This document shows positions 36,574-45,352 of a stretch of DNA of 50,790 bases, piece after piece. Each line of letters opens with the position of its first letter. The first letter of the stretch is position 1. The notes under the pieces are model-generated. The model had not been told where the DNA came from. It did not search any database and saw only the letters and a program-made list of their open reading frames with translations. The position numbers were made by a program, and so were the translations under genes. Source of the stretch: an uncultured Acidobacteriia bacterium (GTDB lineage Bacteria > Acidobacteriota > Terriglobia > Bryobacterales > Bryobacteraceae); NCBI GenBank assembly GCA_903923395.1, contig CAIXXM010000068.1, positions 1 to 50,790 on the forward strand. Reading direction: 5' to 3'.

Positions 36574-37161
36574 ATGCTTTGTTCCGGCAAAGGGGTGGCC
36601 CCTGGAAGCGCCACTTCACTGGTTGGTCAGTTTGCACTGGTCAGCTATATTCCCGAACCTCTTGCAGGTTTCCTTGACAGGCTCCGGCTTGAACTGACAC
36701 CGGGGTGCAAACCTCATGCGCACGTGACGGTCCTGCCGCCCAGGCCGCTGGAGGGTGAACTCAAGGAAACGATTCAATGCCTTGCGGCGCACTGCCGCGA
36801 TGCCGCGAGCTTCACTGTGCGGCTGGGTGAGGTGGAAGTATTCCCTGTTTCAAACGTGATCTACGTGAATCTGTGCTTCGGGAATGACGAACTGCGCAGC
36901 ATGTACCGCGAGTTGAATTCCGGTTCGCTCTGCTGCCCGGAACGCTTCCCCTACCATCCGCATATCACGATCGGACAACACCTGAGTCCAGAGGATGTGG
37001 GCGACGCCGCGGCTCTGGCCCGCAAGAGATGGGCCGAGTATCGTGGCCCCCGGGAATTCCAAGTGGAGACTCTGACCTTTGTGCAGCAGGTGGCACCGGA
37101 GATGTGGGTGGATCTGGCAGAGTTGCCGTTGATGGCTGCGGTGTTGGCGGGAGTGCGTTAG
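36574..37161 (+). CDS. 2H phosphoesterase (2'-5' RNA ligase family)
   Basis: The 195-residue cytoplasmic protein has both HxT motifs of the 2H superfamily, HAHVTVLPPRPLE near residue 50 and HPHITIGQHLSP near residue 130, spaced about 80 residues apart as expected. Family members hydrolyse or ligate 2'-5' or cyclic phosphodiester bonds in RNA-related nucleotides. The enzyme here may act on tRNA splicing-type ends or on cyclic nucleotides, which cannot be told. It is divergent from the DUF1501 gene and stands alone, with a terminator hairpin 35 bases past its stop. An upstream ATG at 36574 was used as the start. Confidence 0.85.
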   Translation: MLCSGKGVAPGSATSLVGQFALVSYIPEPLAGFLDRLRLELTPGCKPHAHVTVLPPRPLEGELKETIQCLAAHCRDAASFTVRLGEVEVFPVSNVIYVNLCFGNDELRSMYRELNSGSLCCPERFPYHPHITIGQHLSPEDVGDAAALARKRWAEYRGPREFQVETLTFVQQVAPEMWVDLAELPLMAAVLAGVR

Positions 37162-37195
37162 GTCCGTTTATCTGGCTGGCAGCGTAATCTTAGCC

Positions 37196-37226
37196 ATCCG
37201 GGCACCCGCGGGGAGCGCCCGGATTT
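37196..37226 (+). terminator. Rho-independent terminator after 2H phosphoesterase
   Basis: A stem atccgggc (37196-37203) / gcccggat (37217-37224) encloses a 13-base loop and is followed by a short T run. It separates the 2H gene from the sigma-factor operon that follows. Confidence 0.6.
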
Positions 37227-37308
37227 CAGATGCCGTTTGACTACATTTTCCCGTGATTTTGCCCCATACTTCGAAAACTTTGGCAGCGCAAGTTTGTGCT
37301 AGAGTGTC

Positions 37309-38691
37309 GTGGTGCCAGAGTCAGTTGAAGACTACTCCAAGATGTGCGAGGGCGTTTCCGCCCGCCAGCGTCTCGACCCCCATTGGTGCGGATTACTCTC
37401 GCAGTTTCTTAGGTTTATAGGCGTTTCCGAACCAGGTCCCGCTGCCCGTTCTGCAGTCAATCAGGTCCTCTCTTCATCGTTCGTTCCCGCCGGCGAGGGA
37501 GCCCTTTGGTCCCTGTTGTGCGGGTTCTCGTCTTGGAAAGCGATTGGAAAACGGGTGGAACCGGATTCCTGTCCGCTGGGACCTTTGGACTTGGAACTTT
37601 ACCACCTGGTGACAGAGGGCGAGGCCGCAACCGTCCGCCTCAGCAAGCAATGGCAACCGATCCTTATCCGCTACTTCATGAGGTTCAGTTGTCCCGCAAG
37701 TATGTGCAAGCGCGAGGACTACGCAACGGCGACCTGGATCGCCCTGGTCGGCACTGCCTCCCGTCCAGAGACACAGTACGTACCACAACCCGGTGCTTCG
37801 TTCAACGCGTGGGTTTATGCGGTTGCACGCCGGTCCTGGCTCTACTGCATGAAGCGGCATGGTCTGGCCCGTGTCTTCCATACCGCTGTCTGCAAAGGGA
37901 ATGAGGACTTTACTGAAGAAGACTTCCTAGTTATGGAGGTCTGGAATATTGACAATCCCACGGAGAAAGACAAGCCCTTGGTTCGCAAAGGGTTCCACAC
38001 GAAACCGGAACCGCTGGAAACCGGGATGAATCGGCTTTTGCAGGAAGCTGACGGGAAGCGCATGAAAACGAAGCCTCGAGATGAGATGACGGACGCGGGC
38101 ATAGAACTCCCTCCGCCATTCGAGCGTCCGAACCTGAAATCCCTTCCTGGCCTCCAGAAATACCTTCGGGTGTTGTTCCGCATCCATGCGCAATACGGCA
38201 TAAAGGTCGTGGTGGATGAGAAAGGAAAGGCTCGGCGCAAGCGTTCCCTGCTGGAAATTCGATCCAATGGCACCAAGCGGTCCTTTAAGTTGCTCACGCC
38301 GGAGTTAGTCAATCTGCTGCACGAGGTCCCACAGAATCGTGAGACTGTCTTGGACGCCGCCAAAGATGAACAGGGGCACGGCTCTTACATCGCACCTGCA
38401 GTGCTGGTTTCGCTCGGCGCTTGCGTATACAAGGTCTTTCGCCAACTCGATGGGCCATCACAAAAAATCGTGGTCTGGTATTTCCTCGAAAAACTCTCTG
38501 CCAAAGTCATCGCCACGGGCCTTGATATGAGTGTGGAGCAAGTCAAAGCAAATGTGAAGAGGGTGCGCACGCAACTGGCTGCTTGCTGTAGAGCGGGCGG
38601 GATAAGAGGCTCACATGAAAAGTTGTTGCGCGAGATATTTGAGTTTCTGCTTGAACAGTATCCGGAGGACTTCCCATGGCTGAAAATCTGA
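37309..38691 (+). CDS. Divergent sigma-70 family sigma factor with a long internal insert
   Basis: The 460-residue protein carries sigma regions 2 and 4 far apart. Region 2 spans about 108-183, with LSKQWQPILIRYFMRFSCPA, the helix SFNAWVYAVARRSWLYCMKR, and an aspartate/tryptophan pattern like ECF factors. Region 4 spans about 365-428, with LDGPSQKIVVWYFLEKLSAK and VEQVKANVKRVRTQLAACC as the helix-turn-helix. The segment between, about 180 residues, is charged and unlike the usual 20-60 residue linker. An N-terminal extension of about 100 residues precedes region 2. The start is GTG at 37309 or 37312. It overlaps the following gene by 16 bases and probably directs RNA polymerase to this operon. 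Confidence 0.75.
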   Translation: MVPESVEDYSKMCEGVSARQRLDPHWCGLLSQFLRFIGVSEPGPAARSAVNQVLSSSFVPAGEGALWSLLCGFSSWKAIGKRVEPDSCPLGPLDLELYHLVTEGEAATVRLSKQWQPILIRYFMRFSCPASMCKREDYATATWIALVGTASRPETQYVPQPGASFNAWVYAVARRSWLYCMKRHGLARVFHTAVCKGNEDFTEEDFLVMEVWNIDNPTEKDKPLVRKGFHTKPEPLETGMNRLLQEADGKRMKTKPRDEMTDAGIELPPPFERPNLKSLPGLQKYLRVLFRIHAQYGIKVVVDEKGKARRKRSLLEIRSNGTKRSFKLLTPELVNLLHEVPQNRETVLDAAKDEQGHGSYIAPAVLVSLGACVYKVFRQLDGPSQKIVVWYFLEKLSAKVIATGLDMSVEQVKANVKRVRTQLAACCRAGGIRGSHEKLLREIFEFLLEQYPEDFPWLKI

Positions 38692-39557
38692 ACGACGCTC
38701 CCCGGGCCATACCGCAAAGGGCTTTTTCCGAATCCCGATTCCTGTCGGACCAGGCGCTCTGGGACTTCATCGTCGCCACGCAGCAGGACCAGCCTGCTTC
38801 CGTCCAGTTCCAAGAGACTCCGTTGCAATGTCCTGCGCCACATCGGCTCGCCCTCAATGCGGCCCGCTACCTGACTGACGACGAACTCGGTCATGTGAAG
38901 GGATGTGAACTGTGTCAAAACACGATTAGCCTTGGATGGCGTACAGAATGTCCCTCTGTCGAGTCGATCGTCGGATTCCTGGCCGGTTCCGAAGCATTCG
39001 CGTTCCACGAGGCGATGTTAATGCACCTGGACCGTGACACATGTCCACGCTGCACACGTCTGGTGGATCTTCCGGCCTTACGCCTGATGGCATCCACCCT
39101 CCGCGCTTACCGCAGGCTGTTGCCGGTTGTCGTTGGCCGGGTCGCGGGAGCAGCGCGCTCGCTGGCAGCGGGAGCAATTACCGCGAGTGGCCTGGGTCTG
39201 CCCGAAAGCTGGATCGAACTGTCCGCACAATGGCTCAGCCCTCAAACGGTGACTTTGGGAGATGAGAGCACAACAGCAGAATCTGCACCTTTTGTGGTTC
39301 TAGAAAACGGGCCGCAGGGAGTTCTCTTTGAAGTTACGAGGGCGGGCGAATTACGGGCCTACTTTTCCGGCATTGGTCAGGATCAGGAACCTCCTGCTTG
39401 CGCACTGATTTCGGAAGTCATGAATGCGGATGGCGAAGAAGACGTGTCCCTGGGGGTGCCGCAATGGTCCGCGCCGGAAGGTGTCTGGGAATGCCACTGG
39501 AAGACTACGCCCGAGCGTTTCCGCGTGGTTCTTGTCGAACGCCCGCCAGCAGCGTAG
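38676..39557 (+). CDS. Putative anti-sigma factor with two zinc-binding motifs
   Basis: The 293-residue protein contains two ZAS-like modules. The first, around residues 52-88, has CPAPHRLALNAARYL then GHVKGCELC, with the H-x3-C-x2-C pattern. The second, around 96-130, has CPSVESIVGFLAG then HLDRDTCPRC, with a His, two Cys and a CxxC-type pair. These are the zinc motifs of anti-sigma factors that hold sigma in check until a signal releases it. A mildly hydrophobic stretch follows (LLPVVVGRVAGAARSLAAGA), which could be a membrane helix. The C-terminal half has no recognised domain. The ATG follows a ggagg ribosome site and overlaps the sigma gene, as is usual for a sigma/anti-sigma pair. Confidence 0.65.
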   Translation: MAENLNDAPRAIPQRAFSESRFLSDQALWDFIVATQQDQPASVQFQETPLQCPAPHRLALNAARYLTDDELGHVKGCELCQNTISLGWRTECPSVESIVGFLAGSEAFAFHEAMLMHLDRDTCPRCTRLVDLPALRLMASTLRAYRRLLPVVVGRVAGAARSLAAGAITASGLGLPESWIELSAQWLSPQTVTLGDESTTAESAPFVVLENGPQGVLFEVTRAGELRAYFSGIGQDQEPPACALISEVMNADGEEDVSLGVPQWSAPEGVWECHWKTTPERFRVVLVERPPAA

Positions 39558-39580
39558 TAAATCGAAAACGGGAGGGTAAA

Positions 39581-41899
39581 TTGTCGAATAAGCGCGCTTT
39601 CTCATTATTTACGGCGGTCGCAGCTCTGCTGACCGGCTGCCGCGGCAACGACAAATCCACGCACAAGCCCGCGGCAGCGCATGCGCCATGGTTTGCGTCC
39701 TTTTCCGAAGGCCAGTCGAAGTCCTTGCGCTTCGATGCCAGTGACTATCTGGAATCCTTGACATTCAGACAGCGCAACGAACAGTTGCGAGATTGGGCGC
39801 TGGCTTGGATGGTTACTTCGCAGGCGGGTTCAGCAGCGGACGCTGCACGAACGTTGGGACCGTTTGAGGTTCGCCGCGTCGAAAATCTTACCTCACCGGA
39901 TCAGCAACGTGGCTCTCTCCGCTGGTGTGCACTCCCGAACGGTAACGTCCTGGCTCTCGTACCGGCGGACAATGCCACGGTGCGTGAACAACGTCTCGGC
40001 GCACTGATCGACACTATTTCCTTCACACGCGATGTTTCGCATTCGACGATTCACATCTTCGAATACAGCATCGATCCCGATCCGGACAACCATGCTGTCC
40101 GCATCACACGCCTGCCATCAGAACCAATCTCTGCGTGGTGGACCCAGGCGCGTGGCTACTTTTCCGCCCGGATATCATCCGCTGCTGACCTCAAGGAATT
40201 CATCGGCAACGTCGACGATCTGACCGAAGTGCGGTTTGAGCAGGACAATCTCGTACTCTCCGGCCGCGCCGGCCTCTTTCACAACGTGAGTGCCCGCTTT
40301 CACTTTTCGAATCTCACAGAACTCAGGCAGGCAGATGCCCGCTGGCGTATCCCCACCAGACGCATCAACCGCGCCGTACAGGATTTCAATTCCCGCTACG
40401 GACAGTTCAGCGGTACCAGGGAGGAGGTTGCCCGCATTAAGGCGGAAGCTGATCGCGCCAAGGCCGCTATCGAAAAGATGAAGGAGGCGGAGGCGCAACG
40501 GACGGACGTCAGAACCGTAGCCGGTTTCTCTCTCGATCCGAAGCCCGAGGGCGCAGCCAACCCCGACTGGCAGCAAGCCCGCTATGACGGAGACCTGCAA
40601 GGCACAGAAACGGGAATGGTTTTGTTTTACACAGATCTTACAGCCAAGCTTTGGGCACTCAACATTGACGGAAGCTTTCCCTGGGTCATCTCCGGGTTCC
40701 AACCTCAAATTGCCCTCGGGCTCTCGGAACCCGACCTCGCCAGACTTCGGGCGAACCCATGGACCCGCATCTGGTTCGGCCCCCGCTCCGACCGCCTTTT
40801 CCATGAATCCTCGCGCCTCCGACTCGCTCCCATCGCCGTCAAAATATTTGCAAAGTCCTTCGAAAGACCTGGAACACGTGAGAGCGCGCCAAATCCGGCA
40901 TCGTCACAATTCGTGAATTGGTGGAACGCCCACTATGGAGAAGTTTCGCGCTGGGAACCCGAGTACGAGCGCCTCAATCAGATCGTCAAATGGAGCCTGG
41001 TCTTTGAGTGGCTCGAACGGTATCACGCCAACTCCACCGTGTTGGACTTCCTCGACGAACAGCCCGTGCGCCGCGACCGCTGGTTCCCCGAATGGGCTCG
41101 AGAGCAAGGTTCAAACCTGAAGTTCCGCCGATGGGAACAGGCTCATTTCAATACGCGGGGTGCGCACGGCCCCACGGAATCCATGGGGATCCTCTCATCC
41201 AAGTCAGTCAGGATTGGGAACTGGGAGCACAGAATCGTCGGCGGCGTCAGCCTGGCAAGTCCCAAAGATCTGGAGGAATCCCAAAAGAAGAAGCCTGTGA
41301 TCCAGGAGTGGATCGTTCAACGCGAAGGCAAGTCCCTGCGGGTCGAAGGAAACAACGGTCGCACTCTGTATTCCCTTGACGGCGACCAGGCAATGGTCGT
41401 TCGAATCTCGGAACGGTCACGCGACCGGATCGAATTCCAGTTGCATGGCGATACAGTTACCGCCAAGGTTACGAAGGGCGACGAAAAACACGCCACGTCC
41501 AAAAATCACCCGGGTGCCGAGAAGCAGACGGGGGAAACCAACGTACTGACAACCTCACAGAAGAACGCGCGCATGGTTCGGCTGCAGGGCGATTTAACAA
41601 ACCATTTCCTCGCGATCTCCCGGAAGTTGGTGCACAGCGCGAGCTTTGACCCTAAGGCCACGCAGTTCTTTGAAATCCCCAGATTGCTGGAGGAGGACTT
41701 TGACAAGGCCATGATCAGCAGCCCGCAGGAACTCACTCCCGGAGGCTTTGGTCCACCTTTCACCGTTACGCTCGATCCTCCTTTATCCTCCCTTCCCTGG
41801 GCCATACAGGTAGAAGGAAAGACCTATGTAAGAGTCGCAGGGAGTCCAGAAACTCCCTTCCACGGAAGAGTAAACATAGCATCACTCAAGACCCACTGA
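39581..41899 (+). CDS. Large lipoprotein of unknown family
   Basis: This is a 772-residue protein of no recognised family. A TTG at 39581, preceded by ggaggg eight bases upstream, gives a short signal peptide (FTAVAALLTGCRGNDKSTHK) with lipobox LLTGC, so it should be a lipoprotein, probably on the outer or inner membrane. It has no multi-pass membrane segment. Parts are rich in Trp and Arg (PWVISGFQPQIALGLSEPDL, IWFGPRSDRLFHESSR) and one part, around residues 285-305, is helical and Lys/Ala/Glu-rich (EADRAKAAIEKMKEAEAQRT). The upstream reading frame from 39398 overlaps the zinc-motif gene and was not used. One base separates it from the CHAT gene. It could be the scaffold or the substrate of the protease. 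Confidence 0.8.
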   Translation: MSNKRAFSLFTAVAALLTGCRGNDKSTHKPAAAHAPWFASFSEGQSKSLRFDASDYLESLTFRQRNEQLRDWALAWMVTSQAGSAADAARTLGPFEVRRVENLTSPDQQRGSLRWCALPNGNVLALVPADNATVREQRLGALIDTISFTRDVSHSTIHIFEYSIDPDPDNHAVRITRLPSEPISAWWTQARGYFSARISSAADLKEFIGNVDDLTEVRFEQDNLVLSGRAGLFHNVSARFHFSNLTELRQADARWRIPTRRINRAVQDFNSRYGQFSGTREEVARIKAEADRAKAAIEKMKEAEAQRTDVRTVAGFSLDPKPEGAANPDWQQARYDGDLQGTETGMVLFYTDLTAKLWALNIDGSFPWVISGFQPQIALGLSEPDLARLRANPWTRIWFGPRSDRLFHESSRLRLAPIAVKIFAKSFERPGTRESAPNPASSQFVNWWNAHYGEVSRWEPEYERLNQIVKWSLVFEWLERYHANSTVLDFLDEQPVRRDRWFPEWAREQGSNLKFRRWEQAHFNTRGAHGPTESMGILSSKSVRIGNWEHRIVGGVSLASPKDLEESQKKKPVIQEWIVQREGKSLRVEGNNGRTLYSLDGDQAMVVRISERSRDRIEFQLHGDTVTAKVTKGDEKHATSKNHPGAEKQTGETNVLTTSQKNARMVRLQGDLTNHFLAISRKLVHSASFDPKATQFFEIPRLLEEDFDKAMISSPQELTPGGFGPPFTVTLDPPLSSLPWAIQVEGKTYVRVAGSPETPFHGRVNIASLKTH

Positions 41900-41900
41900 A

Positions 41901-44369
41901 ATGGATACGCTGGCCGGGGTTATCGAGACTATCGGGGCTGAACCTGAATCGCTGGAGCGTATGCTTCCGGCCGATTTGCCCTGGATTCTGGAGCGCGCGG
42001 CCTTCTCCTGCGAAGACCACAGCAGTTTGGTGGAACAACTGGCAGACCTCGCGAAGCGGTCAAGTGATGATGCAACTCTGGCGCTTCTCGCCAGTGAGCT
42101 CGCGATCTATTACATGCTGCGCGGCGAGGTCGATTCCGCAGCCCGGTATCTTACGGATCTTCCCGATTATGATGCCGGACCAAGGCCCGCGCGAATACTC
42201 TTGGCACATGGCTGGTACGCCGGCGCAACGGGGCAATATGTATCCGCCCTCATCCTCCTTGAGCAGGCCTGCGCTGTTCGGCACGACCCGCTATGTGCGG
42301 CAGTCCTCTACCGGATGTCCTGTGAATGCGGCGACAACGCGCGCGCCCGCAGCCTGGAACCGCGTTTCGAAAATCTCCGGGATCTCCCGAGAGCGGCACT
42401 CTTTGAGTATGGGGACGCCCGGGCGCACAGCCTGCGTAACGCTGGCGAATTTCGCCAGTGCCTCGCGATCCGCTACCGGCTCTGGCTGCACTTCCGCCGC
42501 GGTCCTGCACACCTCGCAACCGCCAGCGCGGGGCGCCTCGCCTTCGCGCTTTGTGAGGCGGGACAGTTCAACCGGGCCCGGCTCGCCTACCTTCGCGTCG
42601 AGGAGCGATTGAAACGTTTCAGACAATCCGGACCCTGTAGCGCATACATTCAAAATGCACGCCGTTTTGTCGAACGCCGGATCCGGGAACTCGCCGATGC
42701 CAATCCCCATAGCGTAAGCCGCATCTGGCGCTCTCCTCAGACCGCTCCTCCGCCGGGGGTCGCACCGTCCTCAATCCGTTTCTCTTCCAGCTACGCCCAG
42801 TGGAACCTCGAATGCAGCCTGTGGCTGGCCGACTTGCGTTCTGACGGCAACGCCTTTGCGGCACTTGTGGACGATTACGGGAGGATCTTCTCCACCTCCG
42901 AAAGCAGTGAGATCGCAGCCAGAACACGCGGTGTAGTTGCCAACGGGAACGATCTGCAGGAACTTCTCGAGGTTCGGAATCAGTTTCAGGATTTAAATCT
43001 CGTCCCCGACGAAATTGGCGCACTGTGCCGGCTGTTTCGCCTTTTCCCCGAAACCGTTCGAAGCCTAAAGCCCCGTTTTGAGAAACTTCACCGACTTGTT
43101 CGACTCAACCTGCGCCGCCCCCTGAACCAATGGGCTTGGGATGCGGCCCTCGAAACGGTTCACGATCTGATTCGCTTGCACCAATTCGGTGCCCTTGGCC
43201 GGGATGCGGTCGAGCCAGCCCCACTTTTTCCCGTCGCACGTTTCCTCACCGCTTATGTGCGGCCGGAGCAGGAACTCCTGCATCATCTGGCCGAAACCAC
43301 TCCCGGGATGCGCCCCCCGACTACCTTGGACCCCGGACGTTGCGGGAATGCTCTTGTATTTTTCTGCTGCTCGGCCACGGTACTCCGGACATTCGTCTTG
43401 TATCGCGATCAGGAAAACTGCGTGCGCTGCTTTTCTACGCTTGGCAATTCCGACAGGGACACCTTGCGGGAGTTGATCGCGGAAATGATCTTCAACTCCC
43501 AGATCCTGGTGGAATCCAAGCAGTCCATTGCGCTGCGCCGTTTCGGCGCCAAGCTCAGAGACATTGCCCGCACTCTCCGATTCGACGACCTCTGCGCGTC
43601 GCTCCCTCCTTACGTATCACGCATCGCGATCCATCCCGACGCGTGGACAGCCCCGATCCCATTCGCCGCCCTGCCTGCACAGGACGGGAGCCCGCTTGTG
43701 AGCCGGTTCTGCTTCTCGATCCAGCCAATACTTCAACGCGAAGAGGCCCGGCCTTCCGTGCCTGTTGTCAATATCGTTGTTCCCGCACTCACGGGAGCAA
43801 CCGGCCTTCCAACACTGGAACGGCTGCAGGCTCTCGACCTATGCAGCTTGCTGGCATCCCATGGCGGCCTTGCCCCGCACCAACGGAACCCTACCGCAAA
43901 CCGCGAATGGCTGCGGGCCAGTCTGCCAGAAGCCACTCACTTCCTCTTCATCGGCCACGGCAATTTCGACGAAACTCCAGATCGAAGCCGTGGCCTGCTG
44001 CTCACGTCCCCGCCGGACCCCGAATGTTTTGAGGCCTGCGATCTTTCCACGATCCGCACACCAAATTTGGAACTCGTGTCGCTGTTCTGCTGTTGGGCAG
44101 GAGATTCTCAGCCGACGCCACTTTCCTGGAGCGTGGGCTTTGCAGACTCTTTCCTGCGCGCCGGAGCCCGCAATGTTATTGCCAGTCTCTGGCCGGCTGG
44201 CGAATCCTTTGTCAAAGACTTCATCCCGGCGTTTTACCGCCAGTTGGTTGGAAGTTGCCCGGAACGCGCCCTCAGCTCCGCGCAACTCGAAATGTTGGCG
44301 AGAGGTTGGGATGCCAACCATTGGGCTGGTTTTGTCTTGAGGCGCCGCGCTGCGCCAGAAATTTTTTAA
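41901..44369 (+). CDS. CHAT-domain protease (caspase-like), cytoplasmic
   Basis: The 822-residue protein has a long helical N-terminus with weak TPR-like repeats (residues 1-280, for example RAALFEYGDARAHSLRNAGE) and a C-terminal CHAT domain. The catalytic dyad is His686 in HFLFIGHGNFDE and Cys731 in LVSLFCCWAGDS, at the expected spacing of about 45 residues. Downstream landmarks FLRAGARNVIASLWPAG and NHWAGFVLRR fit CHAT. CHAT proteases include separase relatives and TPR-CHAT of the type III-E CRISPR Craspase. There is no signal peptide, so it should act in the cytoplasm. The second of two adjacent cysteines is the likely nucleophile. It starts one base after the lipoprotein stop. Confidence 0.85.
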   Translation: MDTLAGVIETIGAEPESLERMLPADLPWILERAAFSCEDHSSLVEQLADLAKRSSDDATLALLASELAIYYMLRGEVDSAARYLTDLPDYDAGPRPARILLAHGWYAGATGQYVSALILLEQACAVRHDPLCAAVLYRMSCECGDNARARSLEPRFENLRDLPRAALFEYGDARAHSLRNAGEFRQCLAIRYRLWLHFRRGPAHLATASAGRLAFALCEAGQFNRARLAYLRVEERLKRFRQSGPCSAYIQNARRFVERRIRELADANPHSVSRIWRSPQTAPPPGVAPSSIRFSSSYAQWNLECSLWLADLRSDGNAFAALVDDYGRIFSTSESSEIAARTRGVVANGNDLQELLEVRNQFQDLNLVPDEIGALCRLFRLFPETVRSLKPRFEKLHRLVRLNLRRPLNQWAWDAALETVHDLIRLHQFGALGRDAVEPAPLFPVARFLTAYVRPEQELLHHLAETTPGMRPPTTLDPGRCGNALVFFCCSATVLRTFVLYRDQENCVRCFSTLGNSDRDTLRELIAEMIFNSQILVESKQSIALRRFGAKLRDIARTLRFDDLCASLPPYVSRIAIHPDAWTAPIPFAALPAQDGSPLVSRFCFSIQPILQREEARPSVPVVNIVVPALTGATGLPTLERLQALDLCSLLASHGGLAPHQRNPTANREWLRASLPEATHFLFIGHGNFDETPDRSRGLLLTSPPDPECFEACDLSTIRTPNLELVSLFCCWAGDSQPTPLSWSVGFADSFLRAGARNVIASLWPAGESFVKDFIPAFYRQLVGSCPERALSSAQLEMLARGWDANHWAGFVLRRRAAPEIF

Positions 44370-44379
44370 TTTTTTTTGG
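44341..44379 (+). terminator. Terminator-like hairpin at the 3' end of the CHAT gene
   Basis: A ggcgc (44341-44345) / gcgcc (44352-44356) stem with a six-base loop is followed by attttttaatttttttt. The hairpin lies inside the last codons of the CHAT gene. It should reduce read-through to the VWA gene, so the downstream three genes may be made at lower levels or from their own promoter within 44380-44494. I saw no clear promoter there. Confidence 0.65.
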
Positions 44380-44494
44380 GTGATCTGCTTCACCTGAACC
44401 TTTTACCAATTAACACGCAAGGCGAATGCAAGCCGTGCGAATGGTCCGCGAAGGCGCCGCCGCCAATCGCCGATACGACGAAAAGGAGTCCATC

Positions 44495-45352
44495 GTGAAG
44501 ACAAACGAAGAAAAATACCAAGAGCAAGATTCTGAGCCCGTCCAGTGGGAGTTGATTTTGCTGATGGTGCTGTGTGGCATCTTGGTCGGAGTCGCAATCT
44601 GGTTCGTGATCGGGTGGCTCGAACCGCCTCAGTATCCTCCCGTTGCGCAGGTGGCGATTATCGATTGCTCCACCAGCATGACGTGCCCTAACGATTCCTA
44701 CTTCAATGCCGCGTTCAATATCAAGACCCCGGTTGAGCAGGGCGATCAAGCGGACGGAGACCGGGGAATCACTTTCAACTGCGGATCTTACACCCAGGTC
44801 TTCCAAATCGCCAACAGCCTTAGCGTGGAGTCGTTCGAGAGAGAAATTAAAGCCAAAGCCTTCGGGGAAGCAAATGGCCGCTGCAAAAAGCAATCACAAA
44901 ACGTGAGCAAGGAGTTTGCCAAGTGGGTGCACGATAAGACCTCGCAATTGGGTCGATCTAAAGAAACCAACATCCTCGAGTTACTGGAATCGTTGAAGCG
45001 GCCAACTAAAGAACACCGGTTTCACATCATTCTTGCCACGGATGCACGCCAGTCCACCACGCAGTCCGGGTTGGATTTCGACACGAAGCCGCTGACCGAT
45101 GACAACTTCGAAGAAAAGCTCTCGAAGGCCGTCGGCAAAGGCAAGAAGTTGAAAGAACTCGAGAAAGCCCAGATTGTCTTCGTCTTGCCGCAGGTTGCGG
45201 TCGATGCGAAGGTTGGTAACCGGATCGACCTGCTCGAGCGCTTTTGGAAGGAATACCTGCGCGAGGTTGAGCCCTCTGCGAAGTTGGTGGGGTTCTCGAC
45301 GACACTTAAGGCTTTCCACCCCGAAGAACCGATCAACAAGGGAGGTAAGTAG
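44495..45352 (+). CDS. Membrane-anchored VWA-domain protein
   Basis: The 285-residue protein has one transmembrane helix (LILLMVLCGILVGVAIWFVI) at about residues 21-40 and a von Willebrand factor A fold after it. The metal-ion-dependent adhesion site DxSxS is intact: Asp57, Ser59 and Ser61 in VAIIDCSTSMTCPN. The second part contains RFHIILATDARQSTTQSGLD, which fits a VWA central strand and the threonine/aspartate of the site. It may bind protein partners through a bound divalent metal. The GTG at 44495 follows a good ribosome site (aaggag) and gives a start just before the helix. Its stop TAG overlaps the next gene's GTG by one base. Confidence 0.8.
   Translation: MKTNEEKYQEQDSEPVQWELILLMVLCGILVGVAIWFVIGWLEPPQYPPVAQVAIIDCSTSMTCPNDSYFNAAFNIKTPVEQGDQADGDRGITFNCGSYTQVFQIANSLSVESFEREIKAKAFGEANGRCKKQSQNVSKEFAKWVHDKTSQLGRSKETNILELLESLKRPTKEHRFHIILATDARQSTTQSGLDFDTKPLTDDNFEEKLSKAVGKGKKLKELEKAQIVFVLPQVAVDAKVGNRIDLLERFWKEYLREVEPSAKLVGFSTTLKAFHPEEPINKGGK

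Noticed and set aside
37225-37308. Sigma-54-like promoter (TGGCA...TTGTGCT) before the sigma gene
   Set aside because: The GG and GC elements do not have the required ten-base spacing. No clear vegetative -35/-10 pair was found either.
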